Origin: an uncultured Massilia sp. | GTDB taxonomy: Bacteria > Pseudomonadota > Gammaproteobacteria > Burkholderiales > Burkholderiaceae_D | Assembly: GCF_913773735.1 (NCBI RefSeq) | Contig: NZ_CAJYEB010000021.1 | Location: forward strand, 1-64,000 | DNA length: 64,000 nucleotides | Direction: 5' to 3' | In this document: piece by piece, positions 53,217 to 62,529 of the stretch | How the letters are laid out: the number at the start of each line of letters is the position of its first letter | Position numbering within the stretch: the stretch's first letter is position 1 | Translations under genes and position numbers: made by a program | Notes under the pieces: model-generated | Database searches by the model: none | What the model was told of the DNA's origin: nothing | The model's input: the letters and a program-made list of their open reading frames with translations, nothing else

Positions 53217-54782
53217 ATGGCAAATCGTGAAGAACTGGCCGTGATACGCGGCGCCCGCGCCGGCCGTGCCGAGTTCCAGCTGGCCCTGGGACGGCTGTAC
53301 CTGTTCGGCAGCGCCGGCCTGCCGCGCAGCCTGCCGACGGCGTTGCACTGGCTGGACCGCGCCGCCCGGCAAGGCTGTGCCGAGGCCTGGGAACTCATCG
53401 GCAACCACATCCCGCTCGACCTGGCGCGCCAGAGCCCCCAGCCGGTGCGGCTGTGGTACGAGCGCGCCTACGACAACGGCCTGCGGCGCGCCGGACTCGT
53501 GTATGCCCAGCTGGTGCTGGACACGGACCAGGACGCGTCGGTCGCCGCCGAGCGCGGCAAGGCGCTGCGCGCCCTCGAGGATGCCGCCCATGCCGGCTTC
53601 CCGGAAGCGCAGTGGCTGCTGGCGCGCACGCACGGGGCGCCGGCGGCCGCGGAAGGGGGGCGCCCGGCCGCCACCGTCACCGTCCCCGCGGCCAGCCCGG
53701 CGGGGCGGCGCTGGCTGCGCGAGGCGGCCGACAGCGGCATGGAGCCGGCGCAGTTCGCCCAGCTGCAGCACGACTGGGACAGCGGCCGGCGCGATGCCTA
53801 CCTCGCGCGCGCCCTGCCGCTGGCGCGCGCCGTGGCCGGTTCCGAGGCCGCCCACGGCCGCGCCGCCGCGCGGCTGGCGCCGGACGAGGTGCTGCTGCTG
53901 TCGCGCTGCGCGCAACTGCTCGCGGCCGACCCGGCCGGGCACGAGGTCGACGCGGCCGAATTGCTGCGCTTCTGGGAACTGGCGGCCGCCGAACAGGACC
54001 GCCATGCCCAGTTCGCCCTGGGGCTGTGGAGCGCGCGCATGCGCGTCGACGGCAAGCGCATCCCCGGCGGCGGCGGGGCGGCCAATTTCAAGAAGGCCGT
54101 GCGCTGGCTGACGCTGGCCGGGGAACAGGGGCTGGCCGAAGCCTGGTATGCGTTGTCACGCATCTATATCAAGCCAGAATTTTCCCAGCGCAACGTCGCG
54201 GAAGCGCAGAAATACCTGGAGCGGGCTGCCGGCATGGGCTATCGCGACGCCCAGCTCGAATGCGGCAATGCGGCCTGGCGGGCGCGCCGCGAAAACGAGA
54301 ACAACGACGTGCGCGCGCTGTTCTGGCTGCAGCGCGCGGCCGCGCAGGGGTGTCCGCAGGCGGCAGCGGCAGTGCGCAAGATCGCGCCGCGCAGCCCCGG
54401 CGCCTGGATGCCGCTGGACACGCTGCTGGCGGGACGCGACTTGTCGGCCCATCCGCTGCTGGCGGCACGCCTGGAACTGGCGCAGGTGTTCGGCCTGAGC
54501 CGGGCCGAGGCATTGTTGCTGGACGTGCACGGTGCCGACCGCGGCCACTGCCTCGTGGTCGACATCCGCGCCAGCTACGGCCGCAGCCGGCGCCGCCTGC
54601 TGCCGGTCGAGACGGCGCAGGAACGCCAGGTGCTCGACCGCGTGCGCGCGCTGTTCGATGCCATCGATGGCGGTCCGGGCGGGCCCGAAGGGAATTACCG
54701 CCAGCGCCTGTACCGGCTGCGCAGCCTGCTGCCCGAGGCCGGCGCGGATGACGCCGACCCCGATTATTCGCTGGCGGCTTGA
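53217..54782 (+). CDS. Sel1-like repeat protein
   Basis: A 521-residue protein without a signal peptide, built of Sel1/TPR-like helical repeats. Clear units are AEFQLALGRLYLFGSAGLPR, ALHWLDRAARQGCAEAWELI, AVRWLTLAGEQGLAEAWYAL, EAQKYLERAAGMGYRDAQLE and ALFWLQRAAAQGCPQAAAAV. The C-terminal ~120 residues (LFGLSRAEALLLDVHGADRG-type sequence, then VVDIRASYGRSRRRLLPVET) form a different domain that I do not recognise. Such proteins scaffold complexes. It lies alone between a porin and dapF. Confidence 0.82.
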   Translation: MANREELAVIRGARAGRAEFQLALGRLYLFGSAGLPRSLPTALHWLDRAARQGCAEAWELIGNHIPLDLARQSPQPVRLWYERAYDNGLRRAGLVYAQLVLDTDQDASVAAERGKALRALEDAAHAGFPEAQWLLARTHGAPAAAEGGRPAATVTVPAASPAGRRWLREAADSGMEPAQFAQLQHDWDSGRRDAYLARALPLARAVAGSEAAHGRAAARLAPDEVLLLSRCAQLLAADPAGHEVDAAELLRFWELAAAEQDRHAQFALGLWSARMRVDGKRIPGGGGAANFKKAVRWLTLAGEQGLAEAWYALSRIYIKPEFSQRNVAEAQKYLERAAGMGYRDAQLECGNAAWRARRENENNDVRALFWLQRAAAQGCPQAAAAVRKIAPRSPGAWMPLDTLLAGRDLSAHPLLAARLELAQVFGLSRAEALLLDVHGADRGHCLVVDIRASYGRSRRRLLPVETAQERQVLDRVRALFDAIDGGPGGPEGNYRQRLYRLRSLLPEAGADDADPDYSLAA

Positions 54783-54897
54783 GGGCGGGGCGCCTGCACG
54801 CAGGCTACGCGCTGGCGTGCGCCGCTCTCTAATTAGGAGGGGCGCCTGCCAACAGGACGGGGCGCCCGAAACGGCGGGAGCGGGCGGCGCCGCGCCG

Positions 54898-55761
54898 TCA
54901 GAGATCGATCTCGCCTTCGAACACGGTGTCGGCCGGACCGCGCATCATGACCGGCTGGCCTTCGCCGGCCCAGTCGATGGTGAGTTGGCCGCCGCGCGCC
55001 TGCACCCGTACCGGCGCATCCAGCAGGCCGCGGCGGATGCCGGCCACGACGGCCGCGCAGGCGCCGGTGCCGCAGGCCAGGGTTTCGCCGGCGCCGCGCT
55101 CGAACACGCGCAGCTTCGCGTTGCGGCGGTCCAGCACCTGCAGGTAGCCGACGTTGACGCGTTTCGGGAAGCGCGGATGGTGCTCGATCTGCGGCCCGGT
55201 CTCCGCGACCGGCGCGGTCTCGACGTCGTCGACCACCTGCACGGCGTGCGGATTGCCCATCGAGACCACCGACACCAGCACGGTGTGTTCCTGGCCGCCG
55301 GTCCGCACGGTGAGCGGCCACAGCGTGTCGCGGCCTTCGGCCACGCCGTCCAGGCCGGTGGCGTCGAACGGGACGCGGGCCGGTTCGAGGACGGGCGCGC
55401 CCATGTCCACCGTCACGCTGCCGTCGTCTTCCAGGCGCGGCGTGATGATGCCGGCCATGGTCTGCACGCGGATGCTGCGCTTGTCCGTCAAGCCCTTGTC
55501 GCTGACGAAGCGCACGAACGCGCGCGAGCCGTTGCCGCACTGCTCGACCTCGCCGCCGTCGTTGTTGAAGATGCGGTAGCGGAAATCGCAACCCTCCTCG
55601 GTCGGGCGCTCGACGACCAGGATCTGGTCGGCGCCGATGCCGAAGCGGCGGTCGGCCAGGCGGCGCCACTGTTCCGGACCCAGCGCCAGCGGCGCGCGGG
55701 TGGCGTCCAGGACGATGAAGTCGTTGCCGGCGCCGTGCATCTTGGTGAACTTGAGTTTCAT
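54898..55761 (-). CDS. dapF: Diaminopimelate epimerase
   Basis: A 287-residue enzyme that converts LL- to meso-diaminopimelate for lysine and peptidoglycan. It starts [20 protein letters not shown]. The two catalytic Cys are in [13 protein letters not shown] and [18 protein letters not shown] precedes the ATG. It lies 11 bases after the first lipid A acyltransferase gene and is probably co-transcribed with both. Confidence 0.96.
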   Translation of the reverse strand: MKLKFTKMHGAGNDFIVLDATRAPLALGPEQWRRLADRRFGIGADQILVVERPTEEGCDFRYRIFNNDGGEVEQCGNGSRAFVRFVSDKGLTDKRSIRVQTMAGIITPRLEDDGSVTVDMGAPVLEPARVPFDATGLDGVAEGRDTLWPLTVRTGGQEHTVLVSVVSMGNPHAVQVVDDVETAPVAETGPQIEHHPRFPKRVNVGYLQVLDRRNAKLRVFERGAGETLACGTGACAAVVAGIRRGLLDAPVRVQARGGQLTIDWAGEGQPVMMRGPADTVFEGEIDL

Positions 55762-55772
55762 GGTGTTAGTCC

Positions 55773-56636
55773 TTATTCGTAGAACGAAGGTTCTCCAGGC
55801 GGCCGTGTCTTGAAACGTTTATGCGTCCAGAAATACTCGGAAGGGTGTTCGCGTACGCGATCCTCGATGAAGGCGTTCATCCGGCGCGTGGCGTCGACCA
55901 TGTCCGTGCCCGGGTAGTTCTCCCATGCGGGATAGAACGTCACGCGGTAGCCCGCGTAGTCCGGCAGGAAGGTGGCCACGACCGGGATCACCTTGGCGCC
56001 GGTGGCGGCCGACAGGCGGGCGAGCGCCGTCAGCGTGGCGGCCGGGATGCCGAAGAAGGGGACGAAGGTGGCGTCCTTTTCGCCGAAGTCCATGTCCGGC
56101 AGCATGAAGTACGGCAGGCCGTCGCGCAGCGCGCGCAGGATCGGCTTGATGCCGTCGTCGCGGGTGAACAGGCGCACCGGCCCGAAGCGTTCGCGGCCGT
56201 AGCGCAGCAGGTCGTCGAAGGCCTTGTTCTTTTGCGGCGAATAGATCGTGGCGACCGGGATCACGCGCGCGGCCACGCCGGCCACGTCGAGGCAGACAAA
56301 ATGCGGACACAGCAGGATGGTCGGGCCGCTTTCCATCTCGGCCTGGGGCACGCCCGGTTCGACGTGGATCAGGCGGCGCAGGCGCGGGATCGGTGCCCAC
56401 CAGATCAGCGAGCGTTCCAGGATGCTGCGCGAATAGCCCTGGAAATGGCGCTTGGCGATGGCGACGCGCTCGGCTTCCGACAGTTCCGGCATGCACAGGC
56501 GCAGGTTGGTCAGCGCGATCTTGCGGCGCTTGGGGATGGCGTAGTACATCAGGCTGCCGACGGCGGTGCCGATGCGGCCGAGGATGGGCAGTGGCAGCCA
56601 GTGCAGCAGCCACAGCAGGGCGATCAGGAATCTCAT
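55773..56636 (-). CDS. Lipid A biosynthesis lauroyl acyltransferase (LpxL/HtrB family)
   Basis: A 287-residue inner-membrane acyltransferase. The N-terminal hydrophobic helix ([20 protein letters not shown]) anchors it. The catalytic HxxxxD motif is HFVCLD, and the downstream block [20 protein letters not shown], then FFGIPAAT, is typical of the family. The C-terminal [19 protein letters not shown] is highly characteristic. It adds a secondary acyl chain to Kdo-lipid A. Its start overlaps the stop of the upstream paralogue (ATGA). Confidence 0.92.
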   Translation of the reverse strand: MRFLIALLWLLHWLPLPILGRIGTAVGSLMYYAIPKRRKIALTNLRLCMPELSEAERVAIAKRHFQGYSRSILERSLIWWAPIPRLRRLIHVEPGVPQAEMESGPTILLCPHFVCLDVAGVAARVIPVATIYSPQKNKAFDDLLRYGRERFGPVRLFTRDDGIKPILRALRDGLPYFMLPDMDFGEKDATFVPFFGIPAATLTALARLSAATGAKVIPVVATFLPDYAGYRVTFYPAWENYPGTDMVDATRRMNAFIEDRVREHPSEYFWTHKRFKTRPPGEPSFYE

Positions 56637-57484
56637 GCAACGGTCTCGGCTTGCGGTGCGTCAACGCCCTGCGGGCGCTTGTAGCGGTTGTAGCTCCAGA
56701 AGTACTGGGCGGGACAAAGCGCGATCAATTGCTCCATCGCGCGGTTGATGCTGGCCGCCTGTTCGGCCTGGGTACCGCCCAGTGTGCCGTCGAAGGGCAC
56801 GAAGCGGATCGCGTAGCCGCGTCCGCGCGGCAGGCGCTCGGCATATACCAGCAGGATGTCGGCCCGGCCGAGCTGGGCCAGCTTGGCCGGCAGCGTCATC
56901 GTGTAGGCGTCGCGGCCGAAGAACGGGGCCCACACGCCTTCGCCTTCCTGCGGCACCTGGTCGGGCAGCACGCCGACCGGCTGGCCGCCCTTGAGCGCCT
57001 TGACCAGCATGCGCACGCCGGACAGGTTGGCCGGCGCCAGGTGCATGTGCTGGCGCGCGCGCGCGCCTTCGACCAGCGGCTTCAGGGCGCTCTTGCGCGG
57101 CGGACGGTACATGACGGTCAGCTCGACGCGCAGCGACACCTGCTGGGCGGTCAGTTCGAAGCAGCCCAGGTGGGGCGTCAGGAACACGATGCCCTTCTTG
57201 CTGTCGAGCTGGCGCTGCACCAGTTCCCAGTTTTCCATCGTGACGTGGCGGGTGACGCGCGCCTGGTCGGCGCACCACACGAAGGGCAGCTCGACGATGG
57301 CCTTGCCGGACTCGGCAATGGCGGCGCGCAACTGGCCGGCATGGCCGGCGCGGGCGAGGTTCTCGCGCAGGCGCCGGCGGTAGGACGGCGAGGCGAGATA
57401 GACCAGCCAGCCGAGCGCCGCGCCCAGCGCGTGTAGCACGGGAAGCGGGAACATCGACAGGAAGCGGAACAAAAGAACGAGCAT
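56633..57484 (-). CDS. Second lipid A acyltransferase-family protein
   Basis: A 283-residue member of the same family as its neighbour. The catalytic motif here is HLGCFE (HxxxxE), as in some LpxL/LpxM homologues, followed by VGVLPDQVPQEGEGVWAPFF. The end YFWSYNRYKRPQGVDAP matches the family. Probably one of the pair adds the first and the other the second secondary acyl chain, but the order cannot be told from sequence. It is divergent from metK, with a 181-base gap. Confidence 0.88.
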   Translation of the reverse strand: MLVLLFRFLSMFPLPVLHALGAALGWLVYLASPSYRRRLRENLARAGHAGQLRAAIAESGKAIVELPFVWCADQARVTRHVTMENWELVQRQLDSKKGIVFLTPHLGCFELTAQQVSLRVELTVMYRPPRKSALKPLVEGARARQHMHLAPANLSGVRMLVKALKGGQPVGVLPDQVPQEGEGVWAPFFGRDAYTMTLPAKLAQLGRADILLVYAERLPRGRGYAIRFVPFDGTLGGTQAEQAASINRAMEQLIALCPAQYFWSYNRYKRPQGVDAPQAETVA

Positions 57485-57540
57485 TATTGATTCAGGGTAG
57501 ATGAGTGATGACTTGCTGTGCCAAAATTTTTTAAGGAGCG

Positions 57541-57660
57541 TAAAATACCACTTTGCGCAGTATCCGCGGAGTTAATGACAACTTGCGAAGCGGAATATAA
57601 ATATCGCTAAAGCGTCGCAGGCCTTTGATGCTGCGGCTATTTTTTCAACAGTATCAGGAG
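57541..57660 (+). promoter_or_regulatory. Structured 5' leader of metK with terminator-like hairpin
   Basis: A TAAAAT (57541-57546) is a possible -10 box. The following leader folds into TCCGC/GCGGA (57563-57567 with 57590-57594) with an inner AGTT/AACT stem, a small CGC-TAAA-GCG hairpin, and GTCGCAG/CTGCGGC (57614-57620 with 57631-57637) followed by TATTTTTTC, which looks like an intrinsic terminator 28 bases before the metK ATG. CGCAG at 57556-57560 could pair instead with the terminator 3' arm. This suggests attenuation, possibly by SAM, but it matches no riboswitch class that I know. Confidence 0.5.
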
Positions 57661-57665
57661 CCTCA

Positions 57666-58835
57666 ATGTCTTCCAACGACTTCCTCTTCACCTCCGAGTC
57701 CGTCTCGGAAGGCCATCCCGACAAGGTCGCCGACCAGATTTCCGACGCCATCCTCGACGCCATCCTGGAACAGGATCCGCGCGCGCGCGTGGCCGCCGAA
57801 ACCCTGTGCAACACGGGCCTGGTGGTGCTGGCCGGGGAGATCACGACGCACGCAAACGTCGATTATATTCAAGTTGCGCGGAATACCATCAAGCGCATCG
57901 GTTACGACAACACCGATTTCGGCATCGACTACAAGGGTTGCGCCGTGATGGTCTGCTACGACAAGCAGTCGCCGGACATCGCCCAGGGCGTGGACGAAGG
58001 CGCGGGCCTGGACCTCGACCAGGGCGCCGGCGACCAGGGCCTGATGTTCGGCTACGCCTGCGACGAGACGCCGGAACTGATGCCGGCCGCGATCTACTAC
58101 GCGCACCGCCTGGTCGAGCGCCAGTCGCAGCTGCGCAAGGACGGTCGCCTGCCGTGGCTGCGTCCGGACGCGAAATCCCAGGTCACGCTGCGCTACGTGA
58201 ACGGCCGTCCGGTGTCGGTGAACACCGTCGTGCTGTCCACCCAGCACGCGCCGGAAGTCTCGCACAGCCAGATCGAGGAAGCCGTCATCGAGGAGATCAT
58301 CAAGCCGGTGCTGCCGAAGGAATGGCTGCAGGACACCCGCTACCTGGTCAACCCGACCGGCCGCTTCGTCATCGGCGGCCCGCAGGGCGACTGCGGCCTG
58401 ACCGGCCGCAAGATCATCGTCGACACCTACGGCGGCGCGGCCCCGCACGGCGGCGGCGCGTTCTCCGGCAAGGACCCGTCCAAGGTCGACCGCTCGGCCG
58501 CCTACGCCGCCCGCTACGTGGCCAAGAACGTCGTGGCCGCCGGCCTGGCGCGCCAGTGCCAGGTGCAGGTCAGCTACGCGATCGGCGTGGCCAAGCCGAT
58601 CAACATCACGGTCTACACCGAAGGCACCGGCGTGATCCCGGACGACAAGATCGCCGAACTGGTGGCAGAGCACTTCGACCTGCGTCCGAAGGGCATCGTG
58701 CAGATGCTCGACCTGCTGCGCCCGATCTACCAGAAGAGCGCCGCCTACGGCCACTTCGGCCGCGAAGAGCCGGAATTCAGCTGGGAGCGCACCGACAAGG
58801 CGGCGCTGCTGCGCGCCGAAGCCGGGCTGGCGTAA
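57666..58835 (+). CDS. metK: S-adenosylmethionine synthetase
   Basis: A 389-residue cytosolic enzyme that makes SAM from methionine and ATP. Signatures include [20 protein letters not shown] near the start, [40 protein letters not shown] and [20 protein letters not shown] (the phosphate-binding loop). CAGGAG precedes the ATG. It begins the SAM-cycle cluster metK-ahcY-metF and is preceded by a structured leader. Confidence 0.97.
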   Translation: MSSNDFLFTSESVSEGHPDKVADQISDAILDAILEQDPRARVAAETLCNTGLVVLAGEITTHANVDYIQVARNTIKRIGYDNTDFGIDYKGCAVMVCYDKQSPDIAQGVDEGAGLDLDQGAGDQGLMFGYACDETPELMPAAIYYAHRLVERQSQLRKDGRLPWLRPDAKSQVTLRYVNGRPVSVNTVVLSTQHAPEVSHSQIEEAVIEEIIKPVLPKEWLQDTRYLVNPTGRFVIGGPQGDCGLTGRKIIVDTYGGAAPHGGGAFSGKDPSKVDRSAAYAARYVAKNVVAAGLARQCQVQVSYAIGVAKPINITVYTEGTGVIPDDKIAELVAEHFDLRPKGIVQMLDLLRPIYQKSAAYGHFGREEPEFSWERTDKAALLRAEAGLA

Positions 58836-58840
58836 TGCAT

Positions 58841-58917
58841 GGTGCGCCCGGGGAGCGCACCCTACGGTGCCGCACGAAGCCGTAGCGTGCGCACCCCCTG
58901 CGCACCCCGTGCGCACC
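58841..58917. repeat. Palindromic GTGCGCACC repeat cluster after metK
   Basis: GCGCAC-C-CTACGG (58855-58867) pairs with CCGTAG-C-GTGCGC (58880-58892) with one mismatch, and GGTGCGC (58841-58847) pairs with GCGCACC (58911-58917). The units resemble the palindrome at 22647-22669. It may terminate part of the metK transcription or be a dispersed REP-like element; there is no T-run. Confidence 0.5.
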
Positions 58918-58974
58918 ATCTGCATGCCTTGCCGCGGTGTCCACTCCGCGCCGACCCGTGCTAAACTTATGAAT

Positions 58975-59042
58975 TCCGAGGAGCGTTGCGACGAAAGTTT
59001 TCTCTTTCGCCAGGCTCGGATCATCAACACCGCGCTCACGTT
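58975..59042 (+). promoter_or_regulatory. S-adenosylhomocysteine (SAH) riboswitch upstream of ahcY
   Basis: The sequence has the full SAH-riboswitch layout. P1 is CCGAG (58976-58980) with CTCGG (59015-59019). It is followed by GAGCGTTGCGACGAAAG and a P2 stem closed by CTTTCGCCAGG. A pseudoknot joins GAGCG (58981-58985) with CGCTC (59033-59037). SAH binding stabilises this fold and turns on the downstream gene, so ahcY rises when toxic SAH builds up. The ahcY ribosome site AAGGAGG follows 19 bases later. Confidence 0.93.
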
Positions 59043-59072
59043 ACTTTTTTCTCTACTTGAAAGGAGGGCGTG

Positions 59073-60497
<1,425 letters not shown>

Positions 60498-60657
60498 TCT
60501 CTGGTAATCTCTTCCGTGACATGGCGTCCGGCAACAATGCGTTGCCCGGCGCCCCGGACCACCTTGCGCGGTCCGGTCCCGCTGCCCTGAGGTGGCGCCC
60601 GTCGGGTGCCGCGCCGGGGCCGGCCGGACCTGCTCGCCCTCACGAAAGACACCGACA

Positions 60658-61014
60658 ATGCGCTTGCTCCTGACCTGGCTGATCAATGCCCTCGCCCTGA
60701 TGGCCTTGCCCTACCTGATGCACTCCGTGACCGTCACCCATTTCGGCAGCGCCCTCGTGGCCGCGCTGGTCCTGGGCCTGGTCAATACCCTGATCCGTCC
60801 CGTGCTGGTCGTGCTGACGCTGCCGGTGACCCTGGTATCCCTCGGCCTGTTCATCCTGGTCATCAATGCATTGCTGTTCTGGCTGGTCGCGAACATCGTC
60901 GACGGCTTCCACGTGGCCGGATTCTGGTCGGCCTTCCTGGCCGCGATCCTGTACAGCGTGATTTCGTGGGCACTTTCCACCCTATTGCTCAAGAAAGACG
61001 ATGGCAACCCCTGA
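60658..61014 (+). CDS. Small membrane protein (phage-holin/YvlD-like family)
   Basis: A 118-residue integral membrane protein with four predicted helices (LLLTWLINALALMALPYLMH; ALVAALVLGLVNTLIRPVLV; LVSLGLFILVINALLFWLVA; FWSAFLAAILYSVISWALST). It resembles the family annotated as phage holin family 4/YvlD; despite the name it is a common chromosomal protein of unknown role. The gene overlaps metF by 14 bases, so it is part of the ahcY-metF operon. No strong ribosome site. Confidence 0.82.
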   Translation: MRLLLTWLINALALMALPYLMHSVTVTHFGSALVAALVLGLVNTLIRPVLVVLTLPVTLVSLGLFILVINALLFWLVANIVDGFHVAGFWSAFLAAILYSVISWALSTLLLKKDDGNP

Positions 61015-61834
61015 CATCAGCATCGAGTTCTTCCCGCCCAAGACGCCCGAGGGCGCGGAAAAACTGCGCGTCGCGCGGCACAAGCTGGCCGCGCTGCATC
61101 CCAAGTATTTTTCCGTGACCTTCGGCGCGGGCGGCAGTACCCAGCAGGGTACGCTGTCCACCGTCCTCGAGATCCAGGCCGAAGGCCACGAGGCGGCGCC
61201 GCACCTGTCCTGCGTCGGCGCCACGCGCGCGTCGATCCGCGCCATCCTGGACGAGTTCCGGGCCAAGGGCATCCGCCGCATCGTCGCCCTGCGCGGCGAC
61301 TTGCCGAGCGGCTATGGCGGCGCCGGCGAACTGCGCTACGCCAGCGAACTGGTCGAATTCATCCGCGCGGAGACGGGCGACTGGTTCCACATCGAGGTGG
61401 CCGCGTACCCGGAAATGCATCCGCAGGCGCGTTCGCCGCAGGACGACCTGCAGGCCTTCGCGCGCAAGGTGCAAGCCGGCGCGAACGCCGCGATCACCCA
61501 GTATTTCTACAATCCGGACGCCTATTTCCAGTTCGTCGAGAATGCGCGCAGGATCGGCATCGACGTGCCGATCGTGGCCGGCATCATGCCGATCACCAAC
61601 TTCACCCAGCTGATGCGTTTTTCCGACATGTGCGGCGCCGAGATCCCGCGCTGGATCCGCCTGAAGCTGGCCAGCTTCGGCGACGATTCCGCCTCGATCA
61701 AGGCGTTCGGCCTGGACGTGGTCAGCAGCCTGTGCGAGCGCCTGCTCGCCGGCGGCGCCCCGGGCCTGCATTTCTACAGCATGAACCAGGCCGCGGCCAC
61801 CACCGCGATCTGGCAGCGCCTGCACGGCGCCTGA
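61001..61834 (+). CDS. metF: 5,10-methylenetetrahydrofolate reductase
   Basis: A 277-residue flavoprotein that makes 5-methyl-THF for methionine synthesis. It starts MATPDISIEFFPPKTPEGAE with the catalytic Glu in IEFFPPK. FSVTFGAGGSTQQGT, IVALRGDLP, AAYPEMHPQARSPQDDLQAF and GIMPITNFTQLMRFSDMCGA are family signatures. It overlaps the small membrane-protein gene and completes the methyl cycle begun by metK and ahcY. Confidence 0.96.
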   Translation: MATPDISIEFFPPKTPEGAEKLRVARHKLAALHPKYFSVTFGAGGSTQQGTLSTVLEIQAEGHEAAPHLSCVGATRASIRAILDEFRAKGIRRIVALRGDLPSGYGGAGELRYASELVEFIRAETGDWFHIEVAAYPEMHPQARSPQDDLQAFARKVQAGANAAITQYFYNPDAYFQFVENARRIGIDVPIVAGIMPITNFTQLMRFSDMCGAEIPRWIRLKLASFGDDSASIKAFGLDVVSSLCERLLAGGAPGLHFYSMNQAAATTAIWQRLHGA

Positions 61835-61898
61835 GCACGGCGCCTGAGCACGGCGCCACAGTACGGCGCCTGGGCACGGCGGCGGCGCCGGGCGCGCG

Positions 61899-62522
61899 TC
61901 AGGTGATTCGGCTCGCCTCGGTCACGACGACGTCCAGCGGCACGTCGTGCGGGGCGTGCGAGAACTGCGCCTGCTGGCTGCTGTAGGCGATGCCCAGCGT
62001 GTACGGGCGCGGCGCCGCTTCCAGCGTGCGGTCGTAGTAGCCGCCGCCGTAGCCCAGCCGGTATCCCTCGGCATTGAAGCCCAGGCAGGGCACCAGCAGG
62101 GCGGGCGGGCGCGCGACGAAGCGCAGCGCGGCGGGCACCTGCACCCCCATCTCGTCCGGGATCGTCGGTTCGCCCGGCGTCCAGGCGGTGAAGGCGAGCG
62201 GGGCGTCGCGCTCCATCACTACCGGCAGCGCCAGCTGCACGCCGGCCGCGTGCAGCTCCGCATAGGCGGCGCGCAGGTCCGGTTCGCCGGCCAGCGGCCA
62301 GTACACCCCGACCGCCGCGACCTGGCGCAGGCGCCACCAGGCGACGACCTGGGCGCCGATGCGCGCATCCCACTGGACCTTGATTGCCGGGTCCAGCCCC
62401 CCACGTGCTGTCCTGAGCGCCTTGCGCAATGCCGCCTTGGCTGCCTGCCTGAGGCTGGTTTCGCCCGCGTCCGCTTCTGGCAGGGCGTCGGGGCCGCGTG
62501 GTATTCTTGGTTCGCCGGTCAT
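61899..62522 (-). CDS. 5-formyltetrahydrofolate cyclo-ligase
   Basis: A 207-residue enzyme that uses ATP to turn 5-formyl-THF into 5,10-methenyl-THF. After a polar N-terminal stretch the body begins QAAKAALRKALRTARGGLDP. The ATP and substrate blocks are VGVYWPLAGEPDLRAAYAEL and LVPCLGFNAEGYRLGYGGGY, then YDRTLE. The ATG at 62522 overlaps the presumed start region of the divergent slt gene. It restores folate for the adjacent metF pathway. It may be followed by short repeats of CGGCGCC (61830-61880). Confidence 0.92.
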   Translation of the reverse strand: MTGEPRIPRGPDALPEADAGETSLRQAAKAALRKALRTARGGLDPAIKVQWDARIGAQVVAWWRLRQVAAVGVYWPLAGEPDLRAAYAELHAAGVQLALPVVMERDAPLAFTAWTPGEPTIPDEMGVQVPAALRFVARPPALLVPCLGFNAEGYRLGYGGGYYDRTLEAAPRPYTLGIAYSSQQAQFSHAPHDVPLDVVVTEASRIT

Positions 62523-62529
62523 GGATGAA

